Numbered from the stretch's first letter, positions 1-6,669 are shown. The stretch: DNA of 9,235 bases from an uncultured Clostridia bacterium (GCA_946541285.1 CAMNJG010000045.1:1-9235), one strand, 5' to 3'. Numbers and translations: made by a program. The notes: generated from the sequence alone by a model not told the origin.

Positions 1-2
1 GC

Positions 3-59
3 AGCTGGAATGATTATTTCGGCATGTTCCTGGAAGAACTGGAAGCTATGGAGGACTGA
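3..59 (+). CDS. 3' end of an unidentified protein (partial)
   Basis: Reading from base 3, an open frame gives 18 residues, SWNDYFGMFLEELEAMED, and stops at TGA 57-59. The residues are acidic and amphipathic, as in the C-terminal helix of a soluble protein. The other two plus frames are less convincing: one has an immediate stop. The gene enters from outside the window, so the family cannot be named. It is followed by two small palindromes (67-76 and 77-90) without a T-run, so I do not call a terminator. The aldolase gene downstream has its own promoter and need not be co-transcribed. Confidence 0.45.
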   Translation, partial: SWNDYFGMFLEELEAMED

Positions 60-93
60 CGCCAGACTTCCGGAAGCTCCCTCAGGGGAGTGG

Positions 94-122
94 TTGACTT
101 CAAATGCTGTAAAGATTAAAAT
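94..122 (+). promoter_or_regulatory. Sigma-A-type promoter of the aldolase gene
   Basis: TTGACT at 94-99 and TAAAAT at 117-122 are separated by exactly 17 bases. They match the -35 (TTGACA) and -10 (TATAAT) consensus at five of six positions each. The predicted transcription start is near 129, leaving a 5' UTR of about 95 bases before the aldolase ATG at 225. This is the best promoter in the window and fits a strongly expressed glycolytic gene. Confidence 0.72.
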
Positions 123-131
123 AGATCTCAG

Positions 132-152
132 GTACGGACAGAAGGACCGTAC
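132..152 (+). other. 5' UTR hairpin upstream of fda
   Basis: GTACGG at 132-137 pairs perfectly with CCGTAC at 147-152 across a 9-base loop. The hairpin would start within a few bases of the predicted mRNA 5' end. Stem-loops in that position are known to protect some Gram-positive mRNAs from 5'-end-dependent decay; that role here is inference. It has no T-run, so it is not a terminator. Confidence 0.4.
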
Positions 153-224
153 AAATCGTTAGAATTCTCTGGAATCTGTGTGATGACATGGATGCGCAGA
201 TTTTTACCTCAAGGAGGCAGGTTT

Positions 225-1115
225 ATGAATCAGGAGCAGTTTGAACGTATGCATTCTGCGAAAGGCTTTATCGCAGCCCTCGACCAGAGCGGCGGTTCCA
301 CACCGAAAGCCCTCAGAGCATATGGTATCGAAGAATCCGCATATAACGGCGAAGATGAGATGTTTGACCTCGTTCACGAGATGAGAACCAGGATCATCAC
401 CAATCCGTCCTTCAGCAGCGACAAAGTCCTGGCTGCGATTCTGTTCCAGCAGACGATGGAACGTAAGATCGAAGGGAAGTATACAGCGGATTATCTCTGG
501 GAAGAAAAGGGAATCATTCCAATCCTCAAGATCGACAAAGGCCTTGCGGATGAACAGGACAATGTCAAACTCATGAAGCCGATCCCGGATCTGGACGAAA
601 CACTGGAGCATGCTGTAAAAGAGCGCCATATCTTCGGAACCAAGGAACGTTCGGTCATCTATGATTATAATGAAAAGGGCATCAGAGCCGTTGTGGACCA
701 GCAGTTCGAACTGGGACTGAAGGTGTGGGCACATGGTCTGGTACCGATCCTGGAGCCGGAAGTGGATATCAATAATCCAAACAAGGCAAAGACAGAGGCT
801 TTCCTGAAGGAGTGCTTTAAAGAACATCTCGCGAAACTGGATCCGGATGTCAGAATCATGTTCAAACTGACGATTCCGACAGAAGCGGATCTGTACAGAG
901 AACTGATGGACGATCCGCATGTTGTCCGCGTTGTCGCCCTTTCCGGCGGCTATACGCAGGATAAGGCAGATGAGCTGCTCAGACAGAATCATGGCCTGAT
1001 CGCCAGCTTCTCCAGAGCACTCGCCCAGGATCTCCGCGTATCCCAGACGGATGAAGAATTCACCGAGTGCCTTGGCAGCGCGGTCAGCAGAATCTACGAA
1101 GCATCCATCGTTTAG
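225..1115 (+). CDS. fda: Fructose-bisphosphate aldolase class I
   Basis: This cytoplasmic glycolytic/gluconeogenic enzyme cleaves fructose 1,6-bisphosphate to glyceraldehyde 3-phosphate and dihydroxyacetone phosphate through a Schiff base, without metal. The 296-residue product matches the short Gram-positive class I family along its whole length. It has the N-terminal KGFIAALDQSGGSTPKAL block (13-30), GKYTADYL (84-91), LKIDKGLA (101-108) and RHIFGTK (134-140). The EPE acid residues are E177/E179, and the Schiff-base lysine is K214 in MFKLTIPTE. SGGYT (240-244) and ASFSRAL (260-266) complete the phosphate-binding end. The start at 225 is chosen because AAGGAGGC (211-218) lies 7 bases upstream; the in-frame ATG at 180 would add 15 residues that the family lacks. 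It has its own promoter and a terminator at 1194-1250, so it is probably monocistronic. Confidence 0.95.
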   Translation: MNQEQFERMHSAKGFIAALDQSGGSTPKALRAYGIEESAYNGEDEMFDLVHEMRTRIITNPSFSSDKVLAAILFQQTMERKIEGKYTADYLWEEKGIIPILKIDKGLADEQDNVKLMKPIPDLDETLEHAVKERHIFGTKERSVIYDYNEKGIRAVVDQQFELGLKVWAHGLVPILEPEVDINNPNKAKTEAFLKECFKEHLAKLDPDVRIMFKLTIPTEADLYRELMDDPHVVRVVALSGGYTQDKADELLRQNHGLIASFSRALAQDLRVSQTDEEFTECLGSAVSRIYEASIV

Positions 1116-1193
1116 GATTTTCCAGCGGATGACGGGAACATGGCAGAAGTCCTGTTTCCGGAGCCTGTTACAGACAGAAACTGAATAAAAGAC

Positions 1194-1250
1194 ACTCAAA
1201 AACTCCGACCGGATACTTTTTTAGAGCATCCTGCCGGAGTTTTTTTGAGT
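1194..1250. terminator. Bidirectional intrinsic terminator between fda and the kinase gene
   Basis: ACTCCG (1202-1207) pairs with CGGAGT (1235-1240), and GGAT (1211-1214) extends the stem by pairing with ATCC (1228-1231) after two mismatches. The right arm runs into seven Ts (1240-1246) for plus-strand transcripts. The A-run at 1198-1202 gives five Us in the opposite direction, and the outer CTC/GAG can extend the stem. It sits between two convergent genes and can serve both. Confidence 0.8.
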
Positions 1251-1261
1251 CGGGAGAAATC

Positions 1262-2377
1262 TCATGCTTCCGAAAATCCCTTCCAGACCGGTTCGCCTGT
1301 ATAAATCTGCGCTTTTTCCTCTCCCTTCAGGACCCGGATCGCACCGGCGGCCATCGCTTCGTGTTCAAATTCCCCCGGATAGATGCTGACCGGCGCGATC
1401 CATTCGCAGCGTTCCCGGATCTGGTCGGCGACATCATGAAAACGCATCAGTCCGCCTCCGCAGATGATCCCGTCCACCTGGCCGTGAAGGACCGTGGCCA
1501 TGGCGCCGATCTGCTTGCAGATATTGTAGATCATCGCGTCCCAGACTTTTGTGGCTTTGAGGTCCCCGGCTTCCACCATTCTGTGGATCGTGTCCGCGTT
1601 GGATGTCCCGAAATGGGCGGCCAGTCCGCCTCCGGTCATGCACATTTTTCTGAGGGCAGCCGGATCCTCCGGATGCTCCGCGATGTAATCGATGAAGTCG
1701 AGGACATCGACCGAACCGGTGCGGGTAGGGGTAAAAGGCCCTTCTCCTCCGGCGCCATCATTACCGTCGATCATCCGGCCGTGCTGATGGGCCGCAATGG
1801 AGATGCCACCATCGATGTGGCACACGATAAAGTTCCCTTCTTCGTAGGAGAGCTTCGCGTTGTCGTGAAACGCGCAGTGGAAGCGGATGGTACCTTTCTG
1901 ATTCAGGACATGGAGATGCGAGCGCCGGTAAATTCCCGGGATACCGGTAATCCGTGCCACATCGTCAAGCTCATCCGTCATCGGGGAATCGACGATAAAG
2001 ATTCTCCCTCCGTAGATTTCCTGCAGCTCTTTCGCGAGACGCGGTCCGAGATTGCAGGGATGATGGACACCGCCTTTGCCGGCTTCGGTATCACGGATGA
2101 GGAGATCCGTGATTTCATAAACTCCGCTGTTTACCGAATAACTGGAACCACCGCGTCCGACGATCGCGTCGACACCGGTCAGGTCGATCCGGTTTTCTCT
2201 GATGAAATCCAGGATCAGCTGTTTCCGGTAAGGGAACTGGTCAATCACGGTCGGAAACTTTGCCAGTTCCGGCGCGTCATGAAAGACACTGGTTTCAAAC
2301 AGTTTGTTTTCATCTTCAAAGTAGGCCAGTTTGGTGGAGGTAGAACCTGGGTTGATAACAAACACTTTATAGCTCAT
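1262..2377 (-). CDS. buk: Butyrate kinase family enzyme (ASKHA acyl kinase)
   Basis: Members of this acetate/butyrate kinase family interconvert an acyl phosphate plus ADP and the free acid plus ATP, usually the last step of butyrate formation. The 371-residue protein has the family blocks in order: phosphate-1 loop INPGSTSTK (8-16), VGRGG with the substrate-side arginine, the NLG segment, DDVARITGIP, the HIDGGIS phosphate-2 loop, GEGPFTP, GGGLAAHFGT, the adenosine-binding CGGGL, and a C-terminal YPGEFEHEAMAAGA. Several positions differ from typical butyrate kinases as I know them: SPMTDE where VDPVVVDE is usual, HIDGG for HMGGG, and GNDGAGGEGPF for VNNALDGEGPF. The acyl substrate may therefore not be butyrate. 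No phosphotransbutyrylase gene is adjacent; the upstream neighbour is a CoA ligase, 111 bases away. AGGAG lies 8 bases before the ATG. Confidence 0.85.
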   Translation of the reverse strand: MSYKVFVINPGSTSTKLAYFEDENKLFETSVFHDAPELAKFPTVIDQFPYRKQLILDFIRENRIDLTGVDAIVGRGGSSYSVNSGVYEITDLLIRDTEAGKGGVHHPCNLGPRLAKELQEIYGGRIFIVDSPMTDELDDVARITGIPGIYRRSHLHVLNQKGTIRFHCAFHDNAKLSYEEGNFIVCHIDGGISIAAHQHGRMIDGNDGAGGEGPFTPTRTGSVDVLDFIDYIAEHPEDPAALRKMCMTGGGLAAHFGTSNADTIHRMVEAGDLKATKVWDAMIYNICKQIGAMATVLHGQVDGIICGGGLMRFHDVADQIRERCEWIAPVSIYPGEFEHEAMAAGAIRVLKGEEKAQIYTGEPVWKGFSEA

Positions 2378-2488
2378 GATTGATTTACTCCTGCAGGGGT
2401 CTGATGCCCGGTCGTTCGATAAGGAATATATATGTGGCAGCCGGATATGCCGGTCTGTATCATGTGTGATGCGATCCCGTGCCGCGCA

Positions 2489-3991
2489 CTACAGATGCTG
2501 GCGGAGCAGTGCTTCGATCCGCTGTTTCAGAACCGGATAGTCGGTTTTTCCGTTACTGTTCAGGGGGAACTGTTCCAGCACATCGATCTGTTCCGGGCAC
2601 TTGTAAAGCTCGATTTCCGACTGCAGATATGCTTTCAGCGCGGGAACTCCCGCAAAGTCGTCCTCCGGAACGATGGATGCCGCCAGCAGGTCGTGCTGAT
2701 CGACGGTCATTTTGTAGACAGCGGCCTGGCGGATATGGCCGAAGGACAGTATTTTCTGCTCGACTTCAGCAGGGGAGACCCACATGGCGTGGTATTTGAG
2801 CATATTGTCTTCGCGGCCCAGCCCCCAGTAGCAGCCGTTTGCGTCACGCCGGAAAACATCGCCGGTACGGAACCAGCCGTCGAAGATTACCGCGGCGTTT
2901 GCTTCCGGATTGTTGCGGTAGCCAATAAAGTTTCCTTTGCTGGAAAAGTAAAGCACTCCGGTGTCGGCTTCCTTTCCATCCGGACCTTCCAGACGGACTG
3001 AAGTTCCTTTTACCGGCCATCCGGCACTGCCAAGGCTTTCATCATGTCCTTCATCGAACAGGACAGCGCTCGATTCGCTGCTGCCCATATTGTTGGAAAT
3101 ATATTTACCGGTTGTTTTCTTCCATTCACTGGCGAGTTGTTTACTGAGCGGTTCCCCGGAAGAGATATAGATCCGGATACTGTCCAGTTTCGAAAGCTGG
3201 TCCGGATGCTGCTCCAGATAATCGAGGATCATCCGGTATCCGGACGGGATGCAGAAAAATACCGTCGGGTGGAAATCATCCAGCAGCCGGAAGAAATGCT
3301 CCGGAGAAAACGGCGTTTCATCGAGAAGAGCGACAGCACCGTTCAGAAGGGAAAAGAACAGGTTGTTGGCCAGTCCGTAGCCGAAGCACATTTTGGAGAC
3401 CGAATAGATCGAATCCTTTTCTGTGATATGCAGTGTGTCGACCGCGTAGTTCCGGTTGGTATCCGGAAAAGCCGGGTGGCTGTGCATGACAATTTTGGGA
3501 ATGCCACTGCTGCCGGAGGTCATCAGGAAGTAGGCGCATTCTTCTGCGTCAACAAAACGTTCCGGAATGACGGTTTCCGGGTTGCGCAGTGTCAGACGGA
3601 GCGGGTCCGCTTTCAGTCCTTTTCCGACCGTGATGGCGCGTACACGATCATAGAAGGCAGGACGTTCCTGCTGTTCGCCGGTAAAGAGATAGGTAGCGTC
3701 AGAGGACTGCAGTCCCATCTCCAGAACCGGATCCAGTGAGAGCGGCGTCGTCAGGACGGGTACAATCCCGTATCGGATACAGGCCAGATACAGTGCGATA
3801 CAGGCAGGACTGTCATCCAGGACCAGCATGGCCGAGCGGTTTTTCTGAAAATGATGATCCTGAAAAAACCGGAGGATCCGGTCCACTTCCTCACGATAAT
3901 CGTTCAGTGTATACGTTTCCCCTTTATAAATGGAAACGGCCTGATCCGCGTCATAGGTATTTTCATATAAGATAAAATCAGCGTAGTTCAT
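2489..3991 (-). CDS. AMP-forming acyl-CoA ligase, benzoate-CoA-ligase-like
   Basis: This 500-residue ANL-superfamily enzyme should activate a carboxylic acid with ATP to an acyl-adenylate and then pass it to CoA or another thiol. The adenylation motifs are present in order: P-loop TSGSSGIPK (158-166), the FGYGLANNLFF segment (203-213) typical of benzoate-CoA ligases, SSGEPL (278-282), the A5 motif GSSESS (303-308), the A7 aspartate in GWFRTGD (372-378), the hinge region after GRED (392-395), and the catalytic A10 lysine K482 in LNSNGKTDY. Length is typical and it looks intact. No carrier or thioesterase domain is fused. The start overlaps the nucleosidase stop as ATGA (3988-3991), with AAAGGA just upstream, so the two are probably translationally coupled. 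An aromatic or short-chain acid substrate is inferred from family resemblance only; a carrier-loading adenylation enzyme is possible. Confidence 0.82.
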   Translation of the reverse strand: MNYADFILYENTYDADQAVSIYKGETYTLNDYREEVDRILRFFQDHHFQKNRSAMLVLDDSPACIALYLACIRYGIVPVLTTPLSLDPVLEMGLQSSDATYLFTGEQQERPAFYDRVRAITVGKGLKADPLRLTLRNPETVIPERFVDAEECAYFLMTSGSSGIPKIVMHSHPAFPDTNRNYAVDTLHITEKDSIYSVSKMCFGYGLANNLFFSLLNGAVALLDETPFSPEHFFRLLDDFHPTVFFCIPSGYRMILDYLEQHPDQLSKLDSIRIYISSGEPLSKQLASEWKKTTGKYISNNMGSSESSAVLFDEGHDESLGSAGWPVKGTSVRLEGPDGKEADTGVLYFSSKGNFIGYRNNPEANAAVIFDGWFRTGDVFRRDANGCYWGLGREDNMLKYHAMWVSPAEVEQKILSFGHIRQAAVYKMTVDQHDLLAASIVPEDDFAGVPALKAYLQSEIELYKCPEQIDVLEQFPLNSNGKTDYPVLKQRIEALLRQHL

Positions 3992-4707
3992 GATTTCCTT
4001 TCCTGCTTTGCCAGCCGTTGAGAGGAGCAGTCGGCGGCAATGATTCTCTCCAGATAATCACTCAGAATTGTTTCGATCACAGGCGGCAGATTGCACAGAT
4101 AATTCCTGATCTGGAAGGAATCCGGCTTCCTGGCTTCTTCCAGGGGGATCTCCTGCGGAAAATCAGAAATGCCGCGTATGATAACACAGGCTGTCTGGTT
4201 ACGTTCGCATACATAGGCAATGGCAGCTGATTCCGTATCCGCGATACTGATCCCGTTTTTTTTCAGGTACAGACAGTCCTCCCAGACGACAACCGCTTTA
4301 TCACCGCTGCCGATGACACCGGTGTGATAAGGGAAATGATACGGGCTCAGATCGATCTCGATGCTGAAATCTTCACGGATCAGGCGGTCCAGTTCCCTGA
4401 CGGTCGTATCCACCTGTACCGCGCGGTGTGGCAGTATGATATCGCGGATTCTGAAGGAAGGATCGATGCCGGCACAGGTACCGATGACGATGATTTTCCA
4501 GGGTTCGAAATGGTCAATCATATACTGCGCTGCTGCTGACGCGTTGGTTTTCCGCGCCCCTGTCAGATAAAACAGGATGTCTTCCCCACAGAGCTGCAGG
4601 ATGAAAAAACGTCCGTAGGGATAGGAACGGCAGTCTTCTTCTGTAAGATGATAGTATTCCAGGACAATCTGCCATTCGCGTTCCACGGCGATGCTGACTG
4701 CGATCAT
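3988..4707 (-). CDS. MTA/SAH nucleosidase-like protein (PNP/UDP family)
   Basis: This 239-residue protein belongs to the nucleoside phosphorylase/hydrolase fold that includes methylthioadenosine/S-adenosylhomocysteine nucleosidase (MTAN) and futalosine hydrolase. The N-terminus IAVEREW places E11 where MTAN has its catalytic E12. GTCAGIDPS (76-84) is the glycine-rich phosphate/ribose loop. DTESAAIAYVC (157-167) holds E159, the likely counterpart of ribose-binding E174, and RGISD (178-182) holds D182, the likely counterpart of the catalytic acid D197. T158 replaces the methionine usual before that glutamate, so the nucleoside may not be MTA or SAH. The last 20 residues are polar and not obviously conserved. 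AGGAG stands upstream of the ATG. It is the first gene of the minus cluster and overlaps the ligase by ATGA. Housekeeping MTAN is possible, but the neighbours suggest a pathway-specific enzyme. Confidence 0.78.
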   Translation of the reverse strand: MIAVSIAVEREWQIVLEYYHLTEEDCRSYPYGRFFILQLCGEDILFYLTGARKTNASAAAQYMIDHFEPWKIIVIGTCAGIDPSFRIRDIILPHRAVQVDTTVRELDRLIREDFSIEIDLSPYHFPYHTGVIGSGDKAVVVWEDCLYLKKNGISIADTESAAIAYVCERNQTACVIIRGISDFPQEIPLEEARKPDSFQIRNYLCNLPPVIETILSDYLERIIAADCSSQRLAKQERKS

Positions 4708-4734
4708 AGATTCTGTTCTCCTCTTTTTTTAGAT

Positions 4735-4763
4735 AACTTATATATTTTATCAGATAAGTGCAA
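4735..4763 (-). promoter_or_regulatory. Candidate promoter of the nucleosidase-ligase cluster
   Basis: On the minus strand TTGCAC (4763-4758) and TAAGTT (4740-4735) are 17 bases apart. The -35 is good and the -10 moderate; TATAAG at 15-base spacing is an alternative. The surrounding sequence is strongly AT-rich compared with the coding regions. The start would fall about 20 bases upstream of the AGGAG of the nucleosidase gene. Confidence 0.45.
4747..4757. promoter_or_regulatory. Palindrome in promoter spacer, possible operator
   Basis: TTATC-A-GATAA is a perfect inverted repeat lying wholly within the spacer of the candidate minus-strand promoter. A second, wider pair, ACTTAT (4736-4741) and ATAAGT (4754-4759), frames the same sequence. 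This is a plausible repressor site, but AT-rich palindromes also arise by chance and no regulator gene is adjacent. Confidence 0.3.
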
Positions 4764-4847
4764 GGATATCTATTCCTTTTTTGCTTTTCTTTCCAGTTGT
4801 TCGCGATCTGTCTCCCTGACCGGATCATCGTCTCTGGAGGCGGTGAA

Positions 4848-4895
4848 ATGAGATATCATAATTCCCGCGAATTCCTTTCATTGATATGTAGATAA
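4848..4895 (+). CDS. Possible 15-residue leader peptide or small protein
   Basis: GGAGG at 4836-4840 lies exactly 7 bases before ATG 4848. This is one of the best ribosome binding sites in the window, yet the frame it opens is only MRYHNSREFLSLICR before TAA at 4893. It is in the same frame as the lipoprotein gene at 4968, but several stops lie between, so it is not an N-terminal extension. It has no known similarity that I recognise. It might be an upstream ORF in the leader of the lipoprotein mRNA, a small protein, or chance. I see no convincing promoter just upstream, and if transcription begins at the TATAAT at 4912 it would not be in that mRNA. Confidence 0.28.
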   Translation: MRYHNSREFLSLICR

Positions 4896-4911
4896 TCGGC
4901 CGGAATGGAAG

Positions 4912-4917
4912 TATAAT
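4912..4917 (+). promoter_or_regulatory. Candidate -10 element for the lipoprotein gene
   Basis: A perfect TATAAT lies here, but at 16-19 base spacing there is no good -35. TTGATA at 4881-4886 is 25 bases away, which is too far. Transcription would begin around 4924, right at the ATG at 4926, which argues for the GTG at 4968 as the translation start. Confidence 0.35.
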
Positions 4918-4967
4918 AAAAAAATATGGATAGCAACAAAAACAGTCTGGAGAGGGAAGTGAACAAT

Positions 4968-5678
4968 GTGGCAGTAAAAAAATTCGCCGCGCTGGCTGCT
5001 GTGCTTTGTCTGATCATCATACTGGCAGGCTGCGGGGGCGATAAAATGAAAAAAATACTGACAGGAAAGGAGGCGGAGGCAGCTCTGCAAAACGCGAAAA
5101 CCCTCGATTTTACAGGGGATCTGGATGATACCTATGCTTCGTCGGACATCGTGGCAGATGGAAAAATCGTGGGGAAAGTGCAGGAATATGGCTTACTGTC
5201 CGATGCGCGTCTGCGTGTCATTGTTGGCGGCAGAGAAAAGTATTATCTGAAATATGTGACAGGAGAGCCGGTGAATCATAAAGGAAAGAATCCTTCCGCG
5301 ACAACGTACGGATACTATAATCAGAAGCATAAATGTGTCGGGTACGCGCAGGAGCGGTTGATTGACGGCAAAGAATACCGTTTCGTCTTCCTCGACGCGA
5401 AGGGAAAGCCGACGGGCAGCTACGCGGATATGATGAATTATCAGGAGAACGGGGATGAAGCGACAGAGCTGTATCGTCAGAAGGACAGGAGGATCGGACA
5501 CTCGGTCTCTCAGCTGGAGGATTACGTAAATGGTCTGTTTACGATCAGTATGAAAACCAGGGACCGGGGAAAAAATCTGCGGTATCTGGATAAAATCGCG
5601 GTTTACTGGATGGAAAAAAGCCATATCCGTCTGGAATACAGAGGACGCCTTACAGACAGCCTGATTTCTGAATCATGA
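4968..5678 (+). CDS. Lipoprotein of unknown function
   Basis: I do not recognise the family. From the GTG at 4968 the 236-residue product begins MAVKKF, followed by a hydrophobic core rich in Ala, Leu and Ile and the lipobox LAGC, with C22 as the predicted lipidated cysteine. It is therefore expected to be exported and anchored to the outer face of the membrane. The mature part is hydrophilic and mixed alpha/beta in character, rich in Lys, Asp, Gly and Tyr, with no internal membrane segment and no catalytic motif that I can identify. An in-frame ATG at 4926 would add 14 polar residues. I prefer GTG because it gives a standard signal peptide and has GGAGAGGG (4949-4956) 11 bases upstream, while the ATG has no well-placed site. 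The nitrilase gene follows 68 bases after the stop on the same strand and may be co-transcribed. Confidence 0.7.
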   Translation: MAVKKFAALAAVLCLIIILAGCGGDKMKKILTGKEAEAALQNAKTLDFTGDLDDTYASSDIVADGKIVGKVQEYGLLSDARLRVIVGGREKYYLKYVTGEPVNHKGKNPSATTYGYYNQKHKCVGYAQERLIDGKEYRFVFLDAKGKPTGSYADMMNYQENGDEATELYRQKDRRIGHSVSQLEDYVNGLFTISMKTRDRGKNLRYLDKIAVYWMEKSHIRLEYRGRLTDSLISES

Positions 5679-5746
5679 AAACACCGGCACCGGGAGAGCT
5701 GACCTGTCTGATGAAAGAGACCTGTGTGGAAAGTGTGAGGAGAATC

Positions 5747-6559
5747 ATGAAAGCAAAAATCGCAGTAGCGCAGATGGATTCCACAGGAGATCGCAGTGAA
5801 AATCTGCGGAAAATGAAAGAAATGACAGCGGAAGCGTCAGAAAACGGAGCGGACGTGATCCTGTTTCCGGAGCATGCGGATTTTCTGGGAAAACCGATGG
5901 CTCAGTACGCGGAATCCGATCATGGCCATGTCGCCGGGGAACTCAGCCGTATGGCCGCGGATAACGGGATTTACCTGCATTGCGGCAGTATCCCGGAATC
6001 CAGTGAAAATGACAGGCCGTACAATACCAGTCTGTTTTTTGACCGCGGCGGCCAGCTGATCGCGAAATACAGGAAAATCCATCTCTTTGAAGTAGGGATG
6101 ACGGATGGTCCCCGTGTCAATGAATCGGAGGTCATCAGCGCAGGTGATCAGATTGTCGTGGCGGACACGGATTTCGGCCGTGTCGGGTTCACGGTCTGCT
6201 ATGACCTGCGTTTCCCGGAACTGTTCCATGCGCTGGCGGACAGGGGCGCGGAGCTGATCTTCATACCGGCGGATTTCACGGCCGCGACCGGAAAGGACCA
6301 CTGGGAGGTCCTGCTGCGGGCCAGGGCGATCGAAAACACCTGCTATATCGCCGCGGCCAATCAGATCGGTGAAAAACCCGATTTCGCGTCGTATGGCCAT
6401 TCCATGATTCTGGATCCGTGGGGCAGGATCCTTGCACAGCAGGAGCATCCTGAAGGACTGATTTACGCGGACTTTGATACGGATGTTCTGGAGAAGATCC
6501 GGAAACAGATGCCTTCCCTGAAAAATGCCAGACCGGATCTCTGGCAGATGCCAGGGTGA
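5747..6559 (+). CDS. Carbon-nitrogen hydrolase (nitrilase superfamily, Nit1/omega-amidase-like)
   Basis: This cytoplasmic amidase of 270 residues has the complete catalytic triad of the superfamily: E42 in LFPEH, K110 in YRKIHLF and C151 in VCYDLRFPE. The family's GHSMILDPWG block is at 217-226. The C-terminal MPSLKNARPDLW resembles the LPSL-RRPDLY ending of deaminated-glutathione amidases (Nit1, YbeM) and relatives, which hydrolyse small omega-amides made by side reactions of transaminases. A metabolite-repair role is thus likely, but ketoglutaramate/ketosuccinamate amidase activity cannot be excluded. The start at 5747 has GAGGAG (5737-5742) four bases upstream and gives the normal family N-terminus (KIAVAQ). 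An earlier ATG at 5675 overlaps the lipoprotein stop as ATGA but adds 24 non-family residues and lacks a binding site. A terminator follows at 6585. Confidence 0.88.
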   Translation: MKAKIAVAQMDSTGDRSENLRKMKEMTAEASENGADVILFPEHADFLGKPMAQYAESDHGHVAGELSRMAADNGIYLHCGSIPESSENDRPYNTSLFFDRGGQLIAKYRKIHLFEVGMTDGPRVNESEVISAGDQIVVADTDFGRVGFTVCYDLRFPELFHALADRGAELIFIPADFTAATGKDHWEVLLRARAIENTCYIAAANQIGEKPDFASYGHSMILDPWGRILAQQEHPEGLIYADFDTDVLEKIRKQMPSLKNARPDLWQMPG

Positions 6560-6584
6560 ATGATCCTGATTCCCATAACGAAAC

Positions 6585-6624
6585 AATCCCGGCTGACTCG
6601 GATTATCGTCAGCCGGGATTTTCT
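6585..6624. terminator. Bidirectional intrinsic terminator
   Basis: A perfect 13-base-pair stem, AATCCCGGCTGAC (6585-6597) with GTCAGCCGGGATT (6608-6620), encloses a 10-base loop and runs into TTTT and a T-rich stretch on the plus strand. On the minus strand the stem is followed by a weaker T-rich tail. It lies between the convergent nitrilase gene (stop 6559) and the SBP-vWA gene (stop 6670) and probably ends both. Confidence 0.88.
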
Positions 6625-6669
6625 ATATTTCAGCAGGATGGTATCCTGACAGGGTTCTTCCGCACTCTG

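Noticed and set aside
67..90. CTTCCGGAAG and CTCCC/GGGAG small palindromes after the first partial gene
   Set aside because: The stems are short and no T-tract follows, so they do not qualify as an intrinsic terminator.
204..1199. 331-codon minus-strand open frame opposite fda
   Set aside because: Antisense to an unmistakable aldolase, with no recognisable domain.
1361..2383. 340-codon plus-strand open frame opposite the kinase gene
   Set aside because: It lies fully antisense to a gene with clear family motifs. Its translation is rich in Arg, Asp and His with no recognisable domain, as expected from the complement of a GC-rich third-position bias.
2441..2453. CCGG-ATATG-CCGG repeat and a TATATT-like element in the gap before the kinase gene
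   Set aside because: The arms are only four bases and no -35 lies at a suitable distance, so a separate kinase promoter or operator is not supported.
3044..3739. 231-codon plus-strand open frame opposite the CoA ligase
   Set aside because: Antisense to conserved ANL motifs and without family resemblance. The same holds for 2432-3001 and, on the minus strand opposite the amidase, 5837-6586.
4648..4851. 67-codon plus-strand frame ending in an ATGA overlap with the mini-ORF at 4848
   Set aside because: Its first part is antisense to the nucleosidase gene and its composition is Phe/Ser-rich with no recognisable feature. The overlap with the mini-ORF is probably a coincidence.
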